Positions 1 through 14,035 are shown, counted from the first letter of the stretch. The stretch: DNA of 64,000 nt from Acanthornis magna (GCA_036785705.1 JAWUZG010000137.1:124001-188000), one strand, 5' to 3'. The notes: generated by a model from the sequence alone, not told the origin. Program-made: numbers and translations.

Positions 1-3000
1 TGTCTAAGTTTTCAGTGATCCCTGACTGTCAAATCTTGTGGTTGCTTCCGGGAATTCTCCCACTGCTGTTGGTGGGCATTTGTTCTTCAAATATAAATAT
101 AACATAGTATAATAAAATGAGAAAAGCATAGAAGGAATATTCCTTTACAATTATCTTTTTATTCTGTGAAAAATAATTTTCCATGTACATTGAATAGTAA
201 AATTTTGTCCTCCAAAGAAACTAAAAATAAACGTGCTAAAGGTGGTCATGGTGGATAATCGCTGGCAATAGTTGCAGAAAGAGTAATAGACCCATATGTA
301 AATACATAACAATACAATGTTTAATTTCATAATTACATACCATTTTTCCTTGTATCATTCAGTGTTCAATGTTCACTTAATGAACCCCTATTGCAATGAT
401 TTGTTTAATCATTTTCATTCAGTATGGCCTGGGGCATATTTCCTGCACTACTGTGTTATACACTGAATTTTTGATTTCCTAACAAGTTTTTCCTTCAAAT
501 TCATTGCTAAAGTATGTGAATGAAGGTAACATAAATTAGAAAAAAATAAGATGAGAAATATTAGTTAATTTATCTTCACAACTCTTGGCATACTTCCCCT
601 TTTATATGCAGACTACGTTTACATTGTTTAGCCTAGGAGCAATCACAGGCTCAAATATGACATTGCTATGCTGCTTAATTTAGGAAGCCTGCAGCTGGAA
701 TATATACATATCCCATAGTGCTTTGCCTTGTTAAGTTTTTCTGTAAAAAGTCTCCATTAATTTGCCTGCTTTCCATGAAATATTGCTGCAAGACATAATG
801 AGATATATGGGACCAGCTTTCATGGGGACTGGACATACCTGTAATCATGGTGGTAAATTTACACCGCTGCTAGTGGCATAATTGGACCTTGCATGAAGGG
901 TAACCTTGGACACTTCACATTATCTTCATAGTGTCTTACATTGTCAGAACAGTGTACTCCTGGCATCAGCTGCTGCAAGCACTCACACCCTGAGGCAAAT
1001 TACAGGTGCTGAGATTAAATGAGGACCCTGCAAAATGAAAGGCATACAAGTCCAGGCCACCTGCGAAAAAGTTGAACTTGAATGAAATGTCAGATATCAC
1101 AAAGAAAACTTTAAACTAAAGGAAAAAGTGTCTGGAGCAATATTCACGTCTAGGTGTAATTCCTTGTGTTTTCTGTAATTCCTACCACACTGAAAGCCTT
1201 CAAGCTTTGGCAAGAGGGTGGATTAAAATGTGTTGAGGTAAAGCCAGTGATTTTTTGGAAGATAATTTGCTGGTCCAAAATACCTACTCAAAAACACTTC
1301 AATAAGCAACCAACATATCAGTCTAAATGAAAATGCCTTAGATAAATAACTTCTTTAACATATCTAAATCATGGCTGAATGTGCACTCTTCAGTACTAAA
1401 TGGACATACTGTTTCAGTAGTATCTTTATAAACTCAGAAAGCTGCAGAAACAATGCAGAGAATAGTGTAAGATATTTTAAAAATGGAATTTTTTGCCATT
1501 TAAAGTCAACATATTTTTACCATTGAGTGTGTAAGTGTAAGAGAGAAAAAGAGGGAGAAAGCATACCAGGGAACCAACCTACCCTGATGTGATGAACTAG
1601 GGAAAGATCTTTGTTATTTCTCGTACTTTTCATTTAATATGCCTGCACATGCTGGTTTTGTAAGGGTTGTTTTTATCTGCTATTTTATATGGGTTTTTTG
1701 GCCAAGTGGAAATACTTGCACTTGCAGTAAGTAGCACAAGTCAAGTGAGCTTGGGAAACTGTGGATCTATTGGCAGGACTTATCTATTGGATCTGTATCT
1801 GATAAACGGATGGTCTCTATCATAAACTCCGCAGGCTCCAAGTCTCTTGGAAGTGCTACCACACACCTACACAGGCCTTGCGGAATAATTTCTGCACATG
1901 CACAGTAGTTTTTCACATTTCAAATAGATCCACTCTGCTGCACATGTGCAAACCACCTGTGAAGCACATGGACAGCAGATCCAATGTGCCTCTTGAGACA
2001 ATGGGTCTGGCAGCCACACTTGCTTTAGGAAAGGCTTTCTTTTCAGAGTATTCAATCTCCCTCTAGAATAATAGTTCTGATAATGAAGTACTTAAGTTTT
2101 GGGGATTTTTACTATGTTTATAACCCTAAGCTGATAGATACTTGTTTTACATCTCAATAGAGATACATTTTCTCTTAACAATTCTGCAACTAGGGCTGAA
2201 TTTTTTTAATTTATGACACATCTCTCCAAAATGCAAAACTTTTGCCAAAAGATTTGTTTTGATTTTAACGTTTTATTTTGCTTATGACCCATGTCATTTG
2301 AGCACCTAATATAAGCTTACCTAATTGAAATCCTTTTACTTCTCACATGAGAAATGTCCCTCCATTTCTATTATCCCATGCATGGCATTATAAAGACAAT
2401 GTCATTTTAAATTATAAATAGTAACTTTGTCTTGAATTATATCCATTATGTGCAGCATATTACCCAGATTGCTGAAAGTAGGAAAAAATACAGGGGTGAA
2501 TGAATTCAAATTACTGGGTCATTAAATTGATATTTTTAATCCATCCACTGATTTACTCGACGGGCCAGATACTGAGCTGTGTTCTCACAGACTGCTGATT
2601 GTTTTGGTGTTTACAGGCAAAAATGGCAGTAAATTTTTCCTGTTTTGTGAACTGAAATATAATCCATACATGTTCTGGAGAACACTCTCTCTTTTAGTCC
2701 AACGAGACTTTACTATCAGTCACGCAGAATGTCTTTTCACTTTTTCTGAGATGGTAAGGAACCCAGAAGTTCACTTCCATTCAAGCACACTTAGTTTTGC
2801 TTCCATCTGTTTAAAAACAAAAATTTAAAATTAAAAAAAAAAAAGTGGGTTTGTCATTAACGAAGCAGCAATTACCAACCTTTTTGACTTTCTAACATAC
2901 ATTTCAACATTTTCGTTCTGTGGAGGGACACCAGATAAATCCACATTCTCCAAGGACCAATGAGAATGCTTGTTTGCACAGAGTTTGTTTGGAAACAGAG

Positions 3001-6000
3001 GAGGGCTTCACAGTGCTTTTGTGAACTGTTCAGAGAAAAGTACTGCTCCCCTGGGATATAGACTTTACCTGAGTGAAAAGCAGTCTTAATACACCAATAT
3101 TTGTATGGTTTAAGTCTCTTGGACTTGCTATTGCCCGAGTGTTAAATTTTAGACTACTTTGCATGGTCTTAAGATTTTACAACTTTTCTTCTGTTGTCTA
3201 TAGAATGTTCCCCTCAATTTACTGAAAGTGTCTCAAATGCAACATCTGGTGAGAATCAAATGTGGGGATGAGTAGTATAACTAGATCCCAAAAACTTGTC
3301 TATATTACTTGCATCCTGGTCATATAATAAAAGCTCTTACTTTCAAAATTTTGTCATAGATTTATTCTTAATGTGAAAAACTAAGGCTTCCAGAGTGATA
3401 AATTTTGAAACAACCATAGCTCATAAATTAAGCTTTCCTGCAACGTTGCTTACAAATAGGAAGTCAGACTATTCCAAATTAAACCACATTTTCTATTATA
3501 TGATTGTATTGGCTATTACTTTAAACTGAAAGTAATTATAGGAAAGTAGGAAATTTCTCAAATAATTGCCATTATTTTCTAGGAGTGGAAAAAAAAATAG
3601 AAAAAGACAAAAAAATACAATGCAGCCTATGAAGTTTAAATTAAAAACAGTGGTTTGAACACTGTCTTTGTTGTGGAAAATAAAAAGGTAGGATTTATTG
3701 TAGTTTTGTATTCTTACATGTCTTCCTTTGGGTTTGCAATATTTTTTTTTCTTTCCTTTTTTTTTTTTTTTTTTATGACAAGAACAGAATAGAACTTCAT
3801 TATTAAGAATTTCATTGCTCTGACATTTTTAATATAAACATTTGGGCACTGATCTCCTACATACAGGTTAGAAGGAGATAAATCACTCTCCTTGGCACCT
3901 CCCATGGTCTGCCAGCTTGGTTAACCAGCTTCTGCAGATGCCCTCTCTGACATCAAAACACAGGGGCCTGCAGCAAACAAAAAAAAGCCAGATTTCTCCT
4001 GATGCCCAGGAAAGCTGTGTGTGCTGTCAGAGAATGCTGTGAGCATTGATAAATGCCACTGTGCTGAATCAGCACGGTGGGCAGTTTAACTTTGTGACCT
4101 TCTTGGAGTTGATGGTTTCCCCCACAGACTGTCTTTGACATCGCCTATAACAGAGGCTGTCAAAACTACTAAAGGAAAAGAGAGCAATATTTATTTTACT
4201 GTTAAGTCATCCTTTCTCTGTGCAGATCTCAGGTGTCTTGGCATTCTCCTGGACAATTTCATATGCTTTATTGTTTCCATCAGCTATGTGCAGGGGTTTT
4301 CCGTGTGAGGAAGCGCATTCTTTGCACAGCCCCATTCTGTCACCCTGACATTTTGCATGTGCTTTGAGCATCTGGGCCTGGTTTCTAGAAACAATGCAGA
4401 ACAATTTTATTGTCTCCTGCAGTTTGAACATCACTACTGTAACATATACTATATTTGGAGACACAGCAGCTTTTGTTTTGGGGAGTTGTTTTCAGAGTAG
4501 TATTATTGACATTAAAATTAAAAGGAAATGCAATCTGCCTGCATTTGAGAGAAAAAAATACTCAACCAAACCTAAGCCACATCGCCCCTCCCTCAAAAAA
4601 ATCTAACCATACCTACAAACTAAAACAAACCAACCTTCTCTTACTACCTCAGATACAAATTCTAAGGACAACTTTTAAGTGCTTTAAAATCTCCTGTCGG
4701 TTTCCAAGCTTGGACTCTGACAGGGTAGGCAGAAACAAAGCCTCGCCTAAGAATAAGGACAATAATCCCTAGGACAATAGCATGCCATTTTTTGAGACAA
4801 AGAGGTTTACTGAAGGCTGTGGTTAGTTAAGTGGTTTTTTCATTCCTTCCATGCCAGTCCCTAATGCATTCTGAATCCTTTCTCACCGACAATAGCAGAT
4901 GGGGTATTCCGGGTAGACATTTCTACATTAGCTATTCCTCCTTGTTTCCATGGGCATTGGCACAACAGGCCTTTTGCTGCTCTCAGCAGCCTTGTGACTA
5001 AAGCAGCTGCCTACTTTCTAGAGCCTAAGGCTGGCCCTAAGACATTCTCTTTCCCTCAGTCAGACAGTGTTTGTAGAGTGGATAGTGATAAATCAAACAG
5101 CGCACTGAGATCATCTGAGCTGAGAGGATAAAAAAAAATCTTGAGGCATTATGTTCTGATCACTGTCACTATCTGAAGGAGTGGATCATCAGAATGAAAC
5201 TACCAGATTTGCCTTTAAAAGGGAACATGTTTTTATAGTTTTGCTCATTGCCTAGTATATAAAATCCTTTTCAAGATAAATGGAAACATGTTTACATTTA
5301 AATAACCACCTTTTCATGTATTGATTTCCTTGCCCCACATCAAAGAACACAGAGTTAAATTTATTAAAGGATATAAGGGTTATAAATGTAACTGGTTAAA
5401 TAGCTCTAGTAGAGACTATCCTGTGCTCAGCATGTTCAGGTACCAGACCTACAAGGACTATTTAAGTTTTCCACAGAATATTGTTCAGGATCTCTGTGTT
5501 TACACAGATTTAGCATCCCAAAATGTCTTTTGTACTCAATGCAAGAGCATAATCTCATAATCTGTAAGTCACTGTAAAATTAATGGGTACCTTTGCTTTA
5601 CCTTCTGCTTTTCCCCTGACTTTTCCCTCCCAGCACACAGGCAATTATTGCATCTTAAATTGGTGCATCATTTAACATATCCCAGGTATATTTTTATCTT
5701 GCTATTCACCTACTAGGCATTATATCATGATATTTTTATTTCCCAGCACAAGGATGAAGGGAGCTAATATATAAATTTTTCAAACATTTTTAAAATAATT
5801 TTTTTAAAGAACAACAAGATGACAACTAACATCAGCAGAAAACAGCAGAATAAAGGATGAAAAAAACACTTCTTATTATGTGTTCCAACTCACAGGGTAG
5901 TTTATTGTGTAATGTTAGCCAAAATGTTATTACCCCAATGCTGTGAAGACTGCATGCTGAGAAAAGAATTTCTAAAATCCAGAAAGAATCTCACCAACAT

Positions 6001-6520
6001 TCAAAACTAGAAAATCCATCTGCAACATAGGAATTGTCCTTTGAACCCACAATATAACCTAGTTTGACCCCACTGAAGGAAAATAACAGACATGGATGCT
6101 CTGTCATGATTCAAGAGCATTCTAATTTGTAGCAGAGCAATATGCCAAATGTGAGACTAGCAGTCCAACTACAGTGTATCCACATGTTTATTTGTGCACA
6201 TACTGTGCCTGTCTGTGCACTGGAATATACGTACGGAATAAAGTACATGGTATTTATACACTAGTCTGATTAATAACAAACAACCTTTTAATCTCTCATA
6301 AACTATGACCAAAGGTCAAACACTTCTGTTATTGATTTTGTGTCATCTGAAGGTAAATACTTATGTCTGTGTGCATAGGAATTACTGCATGTGCACCCAA
6401 CAGATACTCACTAATGGATACTCCCACTGGGAAGGGAGTTAAAAGTCCTGTGATACTAATAACATTTTAATCAATCCCCCTGTAGCTGTATCTCTATGAT
6501 ACCTCGGGGGGTAGGGGGGG
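1..6520. other. AT-rich DNA without a recognisable gene
   Basis: I see no exon, RNA gene or mobile element here that I can name. The short open frames (for example 62 codons on both strands near 1870-2060, 74 codons at 2604-2828 and 105 codons at 4455-4772) overlap on opposite strands or have simple-repeat composition and look like chance. A cysteine-containing minus-strand frame at 4207-4464 matches no family I know. A poly-T tract lies at 3742-3774. Very old repeats or conserved noncoding elements could be present but cannot be seen by eye. Confidence 0.6.
3742..3774. repeat. Poly-T tract
   Basis: Two T runs are separated by a short CTTTCC interruption. This is plain low-complexity sequence. 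It could be the A-tail of a minus-strand retroposed sequence, but I see no recognisable element beside it. Confidence 0.8.
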
Positions 6521-7153
6521 TGTCTTGGATTACAGACAATTTCCTGGGTGGAAAGTGTGATGAATAAAACACCTCCCCCACAGCAAAGGCCTCCGGCACC
6601 CCCTCCCCCACAACAAGAGAATTTCTTGAATGAAAGTGAAAAAAAACTATTTAGCATAACACACAGAGTGCTCTACAAAGCACAGGGGAAGGGGAAAGGG
6701 GAAAAGGAATTATTAGACCTGAGTAAACAGCTGATGAATTTTGTGTCCTTTTCCTCAGGCATAGATTCCCCCTTCCGGGGCCCCCGGTGGGGCCGGGTGG
6801 AGTTGCTCCCGTGGCTCCCTGGAGGATTCTCATCCACCATCCTCCGGGGGCTCCCAGGACTCTCAGATAAAAAAAACAAGTTGAGGGGAAAAGGTCCAAA
6901 CAAAAAAGATGACAAAGAAACAATCCCAGGGAAAAACCAAGCAGCAGCCACAGCAGCAGCAGCAGCCCGACTGAGGAATGTCCCTTCCTTTCCCTGTCCT
7001 CCATGGAAGAGCTGAGGGGGAGAGTTTCAAAACATCCCATGCTAGCAGAGCTTCTCCCAGCTGCTGAACACAGGTAAAGCTACAGGACCACATTTCTAGG
7101 CAGGCACGCAAATGATAGGGAATACAGGATTATCATTACATCACCCCAGGACA
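6521..7153 (-). mobile_element. Solo LTR of a songbird-type endogenous retrovirus (LTR A)
   Basis: Read on the minus strand, this 633-bp segment starts TGTCCTGGGGTG and ends CCAAGACA, so it has the TG...CA ends of a retroviral LTR. It is clearly the same family as the plus-strand copy at 10610-11279: matching blocks include GTATTCCCTATC near the 5' end, the CAGCTGGGAGAA block, a CAG/CTG-rich segment, a GC-rich middle and a 3' part with two TTGTTGTGGGGG-like blocks. The G run to its left and the GGGG to its right could be a target-site duplication, but low complexity makes this ambiguous. No primer-binding site, gag or pol sequence adjoins it, so it is a solo LTR. A 155-codon open frame on the opposite strand (6548-7015) is proline- and glutamine-rich low-complexity antisense of the LTR and is not a gene. 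Confidence 0.87.
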
Positions 7154-10100
7154 GGGGTGCATCACACAGGTGAAAAGACACAGTGGAACAGAAAGCACCA
7201 TGGCTTCACATGCTGCACTGACCCTCCAGCAGTGGAGGAATCCCAGTAATTGTCCACTGGTGCTTTTTGCTGCACGTTCCACAGCAGGCCAGCACTGCAG
7301 CCTCCACTACTGAGTGTTAGCTGTGGCATTCTCCACATTGCCTGGCTCACTACAGAGTAAGAAAAGTACTTCATCAAACAAAGAGTAACTTCAGCCAACC
7401 ATGTGAAATTTTTCACAAAGAATAGGAGTCTGATTAATATTCATACTACAAATCCTGATATAGCAGAATTGTTTTTAACCATAAGAAAACCAAATCCTTT
7501 ACAATGAGAAAACACAAAGGAAGGAACTCAAATAGGTTACGTCTAGTTCTACTTCTCATAGAAAATTAATCCTTAAAAATCAGAGGTCTTAGAATTATAG
7601 AATGATTGGAATGATAGTCATAATCATGTAGCATTTAGTGTTTCCTATCCAGTATACTATGGCAAGAAGATCTACCATGTGAGGGGAGAATATGGAGCAT
7701 ATTAAGATGTATGGAAAATTGCACAGCTGGGCTCAGGCACAACGCAAATAGGGGAGCAAAGAGAAAAAGACGGGAAAGAAACAGCCTTCTGTCATTTACT
7801 GTCTCACCTGGTCCAGAGTGTACAACATACTGTGATCTTGCCCAGCAGTGCAGGGTTCTGGTCAAGCTTTAGACGTCTTTGTTCTCAATTCTTGTATAGG
7901 CATACAGAGAGAATATGCAGAAAAATGTATGTATGTGTAAAGAACAGCTTTGACATTTCCCCTGTATTACTATCAAAATGGTGAGATATCTTCACTAGGT
8001 TCTCTTGTTTTACAATTTTGTGACCTGTATATCTTTCTACTTTTTATTCATCTTACGGAACTTCTTGTGATAAAGCACGCTGTGTGTCTACTACAGTACG
8101 TGGGCTAACAGCCGATTTGACTGCATTTTCCTACAGATTAGTGTTGCGTGCTGTGAGATGAGAACACTGTGAAAACTTTTTTCAGACACTGAGTACTAAA
8201 AATGCTTTTTACCATAGCAGTGACACATTATACCTCCAGGAACAAAATATTTCTCAACACTTCTCTAAAATTAAAAAAAAAAACCAACTGTCTACTATGT
8301 TGTAGAGCTACAGTAAGCTGGCACAAAAAATATGGGATCCAGGATATCTCATGTTTTCCTACTGTAGCTTTCTTAGTCTTACACCATTGCAATCTTTTAT
8401 TACAAGGGACTAATATTTTTATTCTGTGGAGAAAGAAGAGTGTTTTTTTCTTTTTTTGCTTATGTCTGTAAGCTTGCAGATGCAGCTAATATTTCCAAAA
8501 ACAGAGCAGGTGCAGCGCTTGACAGAGAAGATAACCAAAGAATTCACATCATACACACTTTGATCTTCCTTGAATTTAATCTCTAATAGTTGTAAAAATC
8601 AAAATTGTTCAGGGCATAATAACTGGATGAATTTTACTTTCACACATGAATCTGACAATGGCATGCAATATGTAATTGCATACAATAACCTCATCCATAA
8701 GGAAGAATAACCTTACAGAGAGGGAAATTTCCTTCTGGTTCAGTGATGGCCATAGTGAATGATCTGTCTGAGAGTCACAGTAATTCAGTAACTGCCTTTT
8801 TAGAGAAAAGAAAATGCCTTCCTTTCAACATTTTTTTCTCTAAGTGGCCATTCTAATGCAACTGCCAGTGATCATTACATCACACTATCATGGAGTGATT
8901 ACTCAGTGAATTTCAGACACCAGAGTTGTTACCTTCACCCTCACTATTTTCATACAATACGTAGTTGATGAATAGAGGTAAACTGTCTGAAGAACAAGCA
9001 CTAGCTGCACTGTGAGCTATTTCTTTTCTCAGCATCACATGCAGAGAGGTAGTGATTTGGGTGCTGTCCAGACACACTCCTATGCATCTCAAGATTTTTC
9101 AGATAAAGCCACTTCAGAAGAAAATACATTTACTTTCAGAAGACACTTGGTAAAACACTGATTCTTCTTACATAGACTCAATCCAGGCATTTGGTCTGAA
9201 TTCTACTGATCCATAGCCGTTCACCTGGGTGGGAATACATATACGTGATTTGATACAGTGGATGGGACATGGAGTCAAGAAGGTATAATAAACAAAGGAA
9301 ACCCAAGCAACAACAATTAACTTCTTCAGACACTGGTGTGAGAAAGCAGACAAAGGGCCTAATAGGCATCATGCTTGAGGAGAATGTGAGGGTGATTCAG
9401 AACATATTAGACCAACTGTGTTGTGTGTAAGTGATTTAGAATACAATACGTCAAAGTAGAGAAACCTTGTGGCTTTTAAGGAGAGGTGCTGCAGTAAATT
9501 TGCATTCTATTATTTCCACATTATGTCCTCTAGGCCTTAGTAATGACTACAAAAAGCAATTCCAGATGAGTAATGCTCATGAAAACAAGCATATGTGGCT
9601 GTGGCTGGCAGCAACAGCCTTATACCTGTCCAGCTAAACTAAAGTGACACATTCCAAGTACTTCAACATGATGTTAAATTGCTTATGTCTCTAACAAATG
9701 TCAAAAAATGAACACTATCAGGCTGAAACACTGGACTTTGTTTTTGTAAAGACCTGATACACCAAACATCACCAAGATCCCATTAAGCTTCCCTATCGAA
9801 TAAAGAGTTGCACTTAATCTTGTCCACAGGCGGAGCAGACAAATGCAGCTCTCAAGGTGCACAGTGTGCTGCTGCTGCCCCCTTAAGACAGGTAAACATA
9901 AATAATTGTATATGTGCTGGAGTTTTCCTACATTTTCTCAAAGATCTTTCTCTACAATCTATTAAGGAGTGATTATAATAAAAGGCTTGCCTAGTGTAAG
10001 CTGATGCAACAATAAATCCAGTCTATTACAAGACCTATGAAAAAGTAAGGTTTAGTTTAAGAAGATGAGAGAATATGAAAACCAGATATTTTTTCAGTAA

Positions 10101-10609
10101 TGATATTGGAAGCCTTAAGACAGGAAGGCATAAAGTGTGAAAACAAAAATATAGTTAACACTTGTAAAACTTGAAGAGATATTATCTGGGAGAAAAAAGG
10201 TTCAGTCCCTACCCTTGCACTTTAGAATGACATAAAGCTCAGTAACCTCAGTAGGCCAGGAGGTGATTATATGAAAACTGCAGCAAGGATGAGGTATCAT
10301 CACTTTCCATTACTTTAACCTTTGTCAAGAGGCCTGATTAATGTTTGGTCATTTGCCTCTTTCTTTAAATTTTGTCTAAGACTCAGATATTAGAATTTTA
10401 ATGGCTGCTGATAGATGTCCTTTGTAACTGAATTGCATAGAGTAGTATTTTGACCCAGATGAATGTTCTCCATTTTCACTTGGCTGTTCACCTCTGCATC
10501 TTTGAATTGAGCTCAGCCAGACACAACAGTGAAAGCAGAAAAGTTAACTCACTAAGTATAAAAGGATGAGGTTTTGTCCTCTTGCTCTCTATTCAAGAAC
10601 CTAATATCA
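7154..10609. other. AT-rich DNA without a recognisable gene
   Basis: This is the spacer between two inverted copies of one LTR family. I see no exon or RNA gene. A short TAGAATTATAGAATGATTGG-like stretch near 7590-7612 resembles a minus-strand CR1 3' end but is too short to call. Open frames here are at most about 90 codons and have no family features. Confidence 0.6.
10605..10609. repeat. Target-site duplication, left copy (LTR B)
   Basis: TATCA lies directly before the TG start of the LTR and is repeated exactly at 11280-11284 directly after its CA end. This is the host sequence duplicated by integrase. Confidence 0.9.
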
Positions 10610-11279
10610 TGTCCTGGGGTGGCATAATGATATTTTGTATTCCCTATCGTTTGTATACTTGAGCAGAAATATGGTACTGTAGCTTTAACTGTGTCACGCA
10701 GCTGGGAGAAAGCTCTGCCTGCGCGGGATGTTTTGAAACTTTTTCCCTGGCTCTCCTACGGGGGAGTGAGAAGGAGGAAGGGACACTTTTTTTTGGTTTT
10801 TTTTTTTCCGCTCAGCCAGTTGCTGCTGCTGGTTGCTGGTGCTACTGGTGTGGCTGCTGCTTGGGTTTTCTTTTTTTTTTCCCTTTCTTTTCCCCCAGGA
10901 TTTTTTTTCTTTTTTTCCTCTCATCGTTTTTTTGGATCCTTTTCTTCGACTTGCTTTCTCATCCGAGAACCTGAGGAGCCCCGGAGGACAGTGGACGAGA
11001 ATCGTCCAGGGAGGAACCCGGCCCCCTCCGGGGACCCCGGAAAGGGGAAGCTACGCCTGAGGAAAAGGACACTACAGTTCATCAGCTGTTTATTCAGGTT
11101 TAATGACCCTTTTTCCCTTTCCCCTTCCACTGTGTGGTCTGTTAATTAAACAGTTTTTCCCACTTTAGGCTGGGATATTCTGTTGTTGTGGGGGAAGGGG
11201 TGCCAGAAACCTTGTTGTGGGGGGGAGGCACCTGTTCAGAGTGCTTTCCACCTAGGATATTTGTCTCTAATCCGAGACA
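10610..11279 (+). mobile_element. Solo LTR with perfect target-site duplication (LTR B)
   Basis: This 670-bp element starts TGTCCTGGGGTGG and ends TCCGAGACA. The 5-bp direct repeat TATCA sits immediately outside both ends (10605-10609 and 11280-11284), which fixes the boundaries exactly. A 5-bp duplication is typical of several vertebrate retrovirus classes, including ERV-L-like elements. The interior has long T runs, a CTG-rich block, a GC-rich block around 10970-11060 and a 3' part with GTTGTGGGGG repeats. No internal retroviral sequence remains, so homologous LTR-LTR recombination has removed it. The 152-codon frame at 10691-11149 is phenylalanine- and serine-rich low-complexity sequence and I do not call it a gene. 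Confidence 0.93.
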
Positions 11280-11284
11280 TATCA
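11280..11284. repeat. Target-site duplication, right copy (LTR B)
   Basis: TATCA follows the GAGACA end of the LTR and matches 10605-10609 exactly. Confidence 0.9.
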
Positions 11285-11395
11285 CAAGGCCACAGAGGCA
11301 CACTGGGGTTTAAATAGCTGCAATTACTCAACATATAAAAGCTGGAAGGCCTGCTGCTTTCAATGGTTACTGAAGACTTTCAAATTTTAGACCAA

Positions 11396-11545
11396 AATCA
11401 TAGAATCATATAATCATTTACTTTGGAAAAGACCTCTAAAATCATCGAGTCCAACCATTAACCCAGCAGTGCCACATCCACCACTAACCATGTCCCTGAG
11501 TGCTGCATCTGCACATCCTTTAAATGCCTCCAGTGCATGGTCCAA
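11396..11545 (-). mobile_element. CR1 LINE, 3'-end fragment
   Basis: On the plus strand it reads AATCATAGAATCATATAATC, then a GGAAAAGACCTCTAAAATC block, then CGAGTCCAACCATTAACCC, CACTAACCATGTCCCT and TTAAATGCCTCCAG. This is the reverse complement of the common CR1 3' untranslated end (…GGACTCGATGATCTTAAAGGTCTTTTCC…ATTCTATGATTCT as I know it). Only about 150 bp remain, the usual result of 5' truncation during target-primed reverse transcription. The right boundary is approximate. Confidence 0.88.
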
Positions 11546-14035
11546 TTGACAAAGGAATCCAGCCAATTAAACTACAGTTTTGTAGGGTAGCACAGTATTA
11601 ACCTCCCATACAAGGGTTTGAAGGTATTTCCAGGTGTAAGTCCTTTTTGCATCACCCTCAACTGTGCATGCTGGTGTCATGCTAGGAAGGACAGTCTATC
11701 CCTGATCATGAAAGCATTCAAGGACGAATGCACATTTAAGTAGGGACAGAGAGCACGAGATTATATGCTTTCACAGAAGAAAGAAATAGTGTGTGTAGCC
11801 CCAATATCTTCACATGAAAAGATTCTGCATAGGGAGAAGTAGCAGTGGCAATTACACCTATTTATTCTTGTCAGGTGCGTGTCACATACACTGTAATTCA
11901 GACTGCAAAGGAAAAAACTGCTTTTCCTTGAGCAACTTATTAAAATAATTGAAACACTGTAGTTTCTTTTACTACTCTGTGCCAGAAATATAAACCTTCT
12001 GAAGAGTCTTTCCTTAAAATTAAAAAGTCATAAAAAATCTAACTAAATATTTCCCAGCTTGTTCAAAGTACTAAAGTAACTGAAATCTACTGTGTGTTTA
12101 CTGGTAATGAACAAATGAAGGAAAATATCTCTGTGAATAACAGCTAAGACTCAAAAGAAATGTCAGTTTTAGAATGGCTACAACAATACCCATGTGTTCT
12201 GGAAAAATAACTGGAGTGATGACCTGCAAATTTACCTGTGCTTCTCCATACAACTTGGCTGTTTAATAAAATATATATAGACTCCATTCTATTTTTATCC
12301 AACAATCTTTAGATTATCACCAAAACAGTACTATTGCTAGGATTATTTAGAGCTGCTAATTAATGAGCAAATACAAACTCACATGAGGTTTTTGCATATT
12401 GAGTTTAAAAAATACTTTCTTTATTTGTTTACTTAATACTCCTTCTCTCAACACTCAGTTTTTTGCTAGAGGCAATCACAACTCAAATGCAAACCCTGTG
12501 GTCAGAATGGAAATCTTCATGTGCTGAAGTACTTTAAATATTTTTACTGGAACAAAATCATGGCACAAAAGTTAGCTCTTGAGGATGCCAGATTTGTAAC
12601 AGTACTGCAAATTGAAAATTTTGCTACAAGACTGTGCAAGATCTTGAATTATTATTTGGGAAGCTGTCAAAAATTTTCAATGACACTTTCTAGAATTTTA
12701 CAATACAGCTGTGAACAAATCAAAAGTAGAGGAAAAAGGAAAAATGAATGGGCAGTTTGTTCAGAAATATTTATGGATTTCCCCCATTTGCTTTGGTGAC
12801 ACAGAAGAATACCATGCCAGAGGCAGAGCATGCTGAGTGCTTGTCACTGAGCAGCACTCAGAACTGTTGCTGCACTGTCACAAGAGCAGACCTTTCTACA
12901 ACGCCACACTTCAAGCCAAACAAAACAGTGCAATGTATCTAATGTTATTTTTGTTAGAAAGCATGTACTCTTCTTAAAAGCAAGCCAAACCACATTTTGA
13001 AGATTATTTACAATATTCTTCTCTTGTTTTTCTCACCATGCTTTTCATCTACCTTTCATTTTTAGTATTCATTTGGTTTCGATATGTTTCTTTCTGCTTG
13101 TGCAGTTAAGGTTACAGGGTTACATTTTCTACTTTTCTGTGTATTTATAAAATCCTGTACATTCTGAGAAGGTTTATTTATCATAGTGAAGAATTCAAGT
13201 GCCTTTGGGGTTACATTTTGGTCTGGGCAGATTTTCAATGCTTTCTTTAATACTCTATAGCCCTGTGTTTGACAGCTTCACCCAAAACACTTTCTAAAAT
13301 ATCACCTGTAGTTACTCTTGTGTTGGCAGTACTAATTTATGCAGAAAACTGTCCTATGAAGCTTCTTTTAAAAGTTATGCAAACCTTTCATATTCTGTTA
13401 TTTGAATTTCATAAAAGAAAGGATAGGGTTCACATTCTATTCTTCTGGTGAAATTTCAGCCTTTCAACTATTACAAGCATCTTCTGATTCTAACATACTT
13501 TAACAAAGCATTGATTTTATCATGATGCATTTGTTCTGCAAAGTTTTATGTGTCTGAGTGCTTAAAACGACTAGTTCAATATTAACCATAAAGAAGATTT
13601 ATTGTATCAGAATCTTGCTCAGAATATGAATCAGATTTCCACAACTGTGCAGCATAAGTAACTGCTTTGAACACATCCAACTGGCACAGCTTCGTGGCAT
13701 GTGTACATTACCAGTCTCTGATCAAAGTATAGGACAAAATATTTTTATTACATCATTGGGATCCTGATCTTCCTCCCTTTATTGTAAATAAATTGAACTT
13801 AATCAAATAATTGTAGCATAAAACTGAACCATGTCTTATGAATCAGAATCAGGCTTACTTCTACAACAGGATGACACAATCCTTTGCAGATTGTTTCATA
13901 TCATTTGCTTCAAAAGCTTCAGCTAGTCACTTCTCATATGCTCTCCAGTCTTGCTCTTCAGTGTAATCTTCCTTTTTCTCTTAACCTGTCATATTAGATA
14001 TTTTTTTCTATTTATCTGTACAATGGAAAATCAGC

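Noticed and set aside
1867..2066. Overlapping 62-codon frames on opposite strands as small genes
   Set aside because: They are mutually overlapping with no family features, as expected by chance.
4207..4464. 85-codon cysteine-containing minus-strand frame as a zinc-binding protein
   Set aside because: Cysteine spacing fits no zinc-finger or knuckle pattern I know, and the frame overlaps an equally long plus-strand frame.
6548..7015. 155-codon proline/glutamine-rich frame as a protein gene
   Set aside because: It lies entirely in the antisense strand of an LTR, starts in a CCCCCACAG low-complexity stretch and is matched only by LTR sequence.
7588..7612. CR1 3' end on the minus strand
   Set aside because: Only about 25 bp resemble the CR1 tail, which is not enough to call.
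10691..11149. 152-codon frame in LTR B
   Set aside because: Its translation is phenylalanine- and serine-rich from T runs, and the whole frame is inside a solo LTR with exact target-site duplication.
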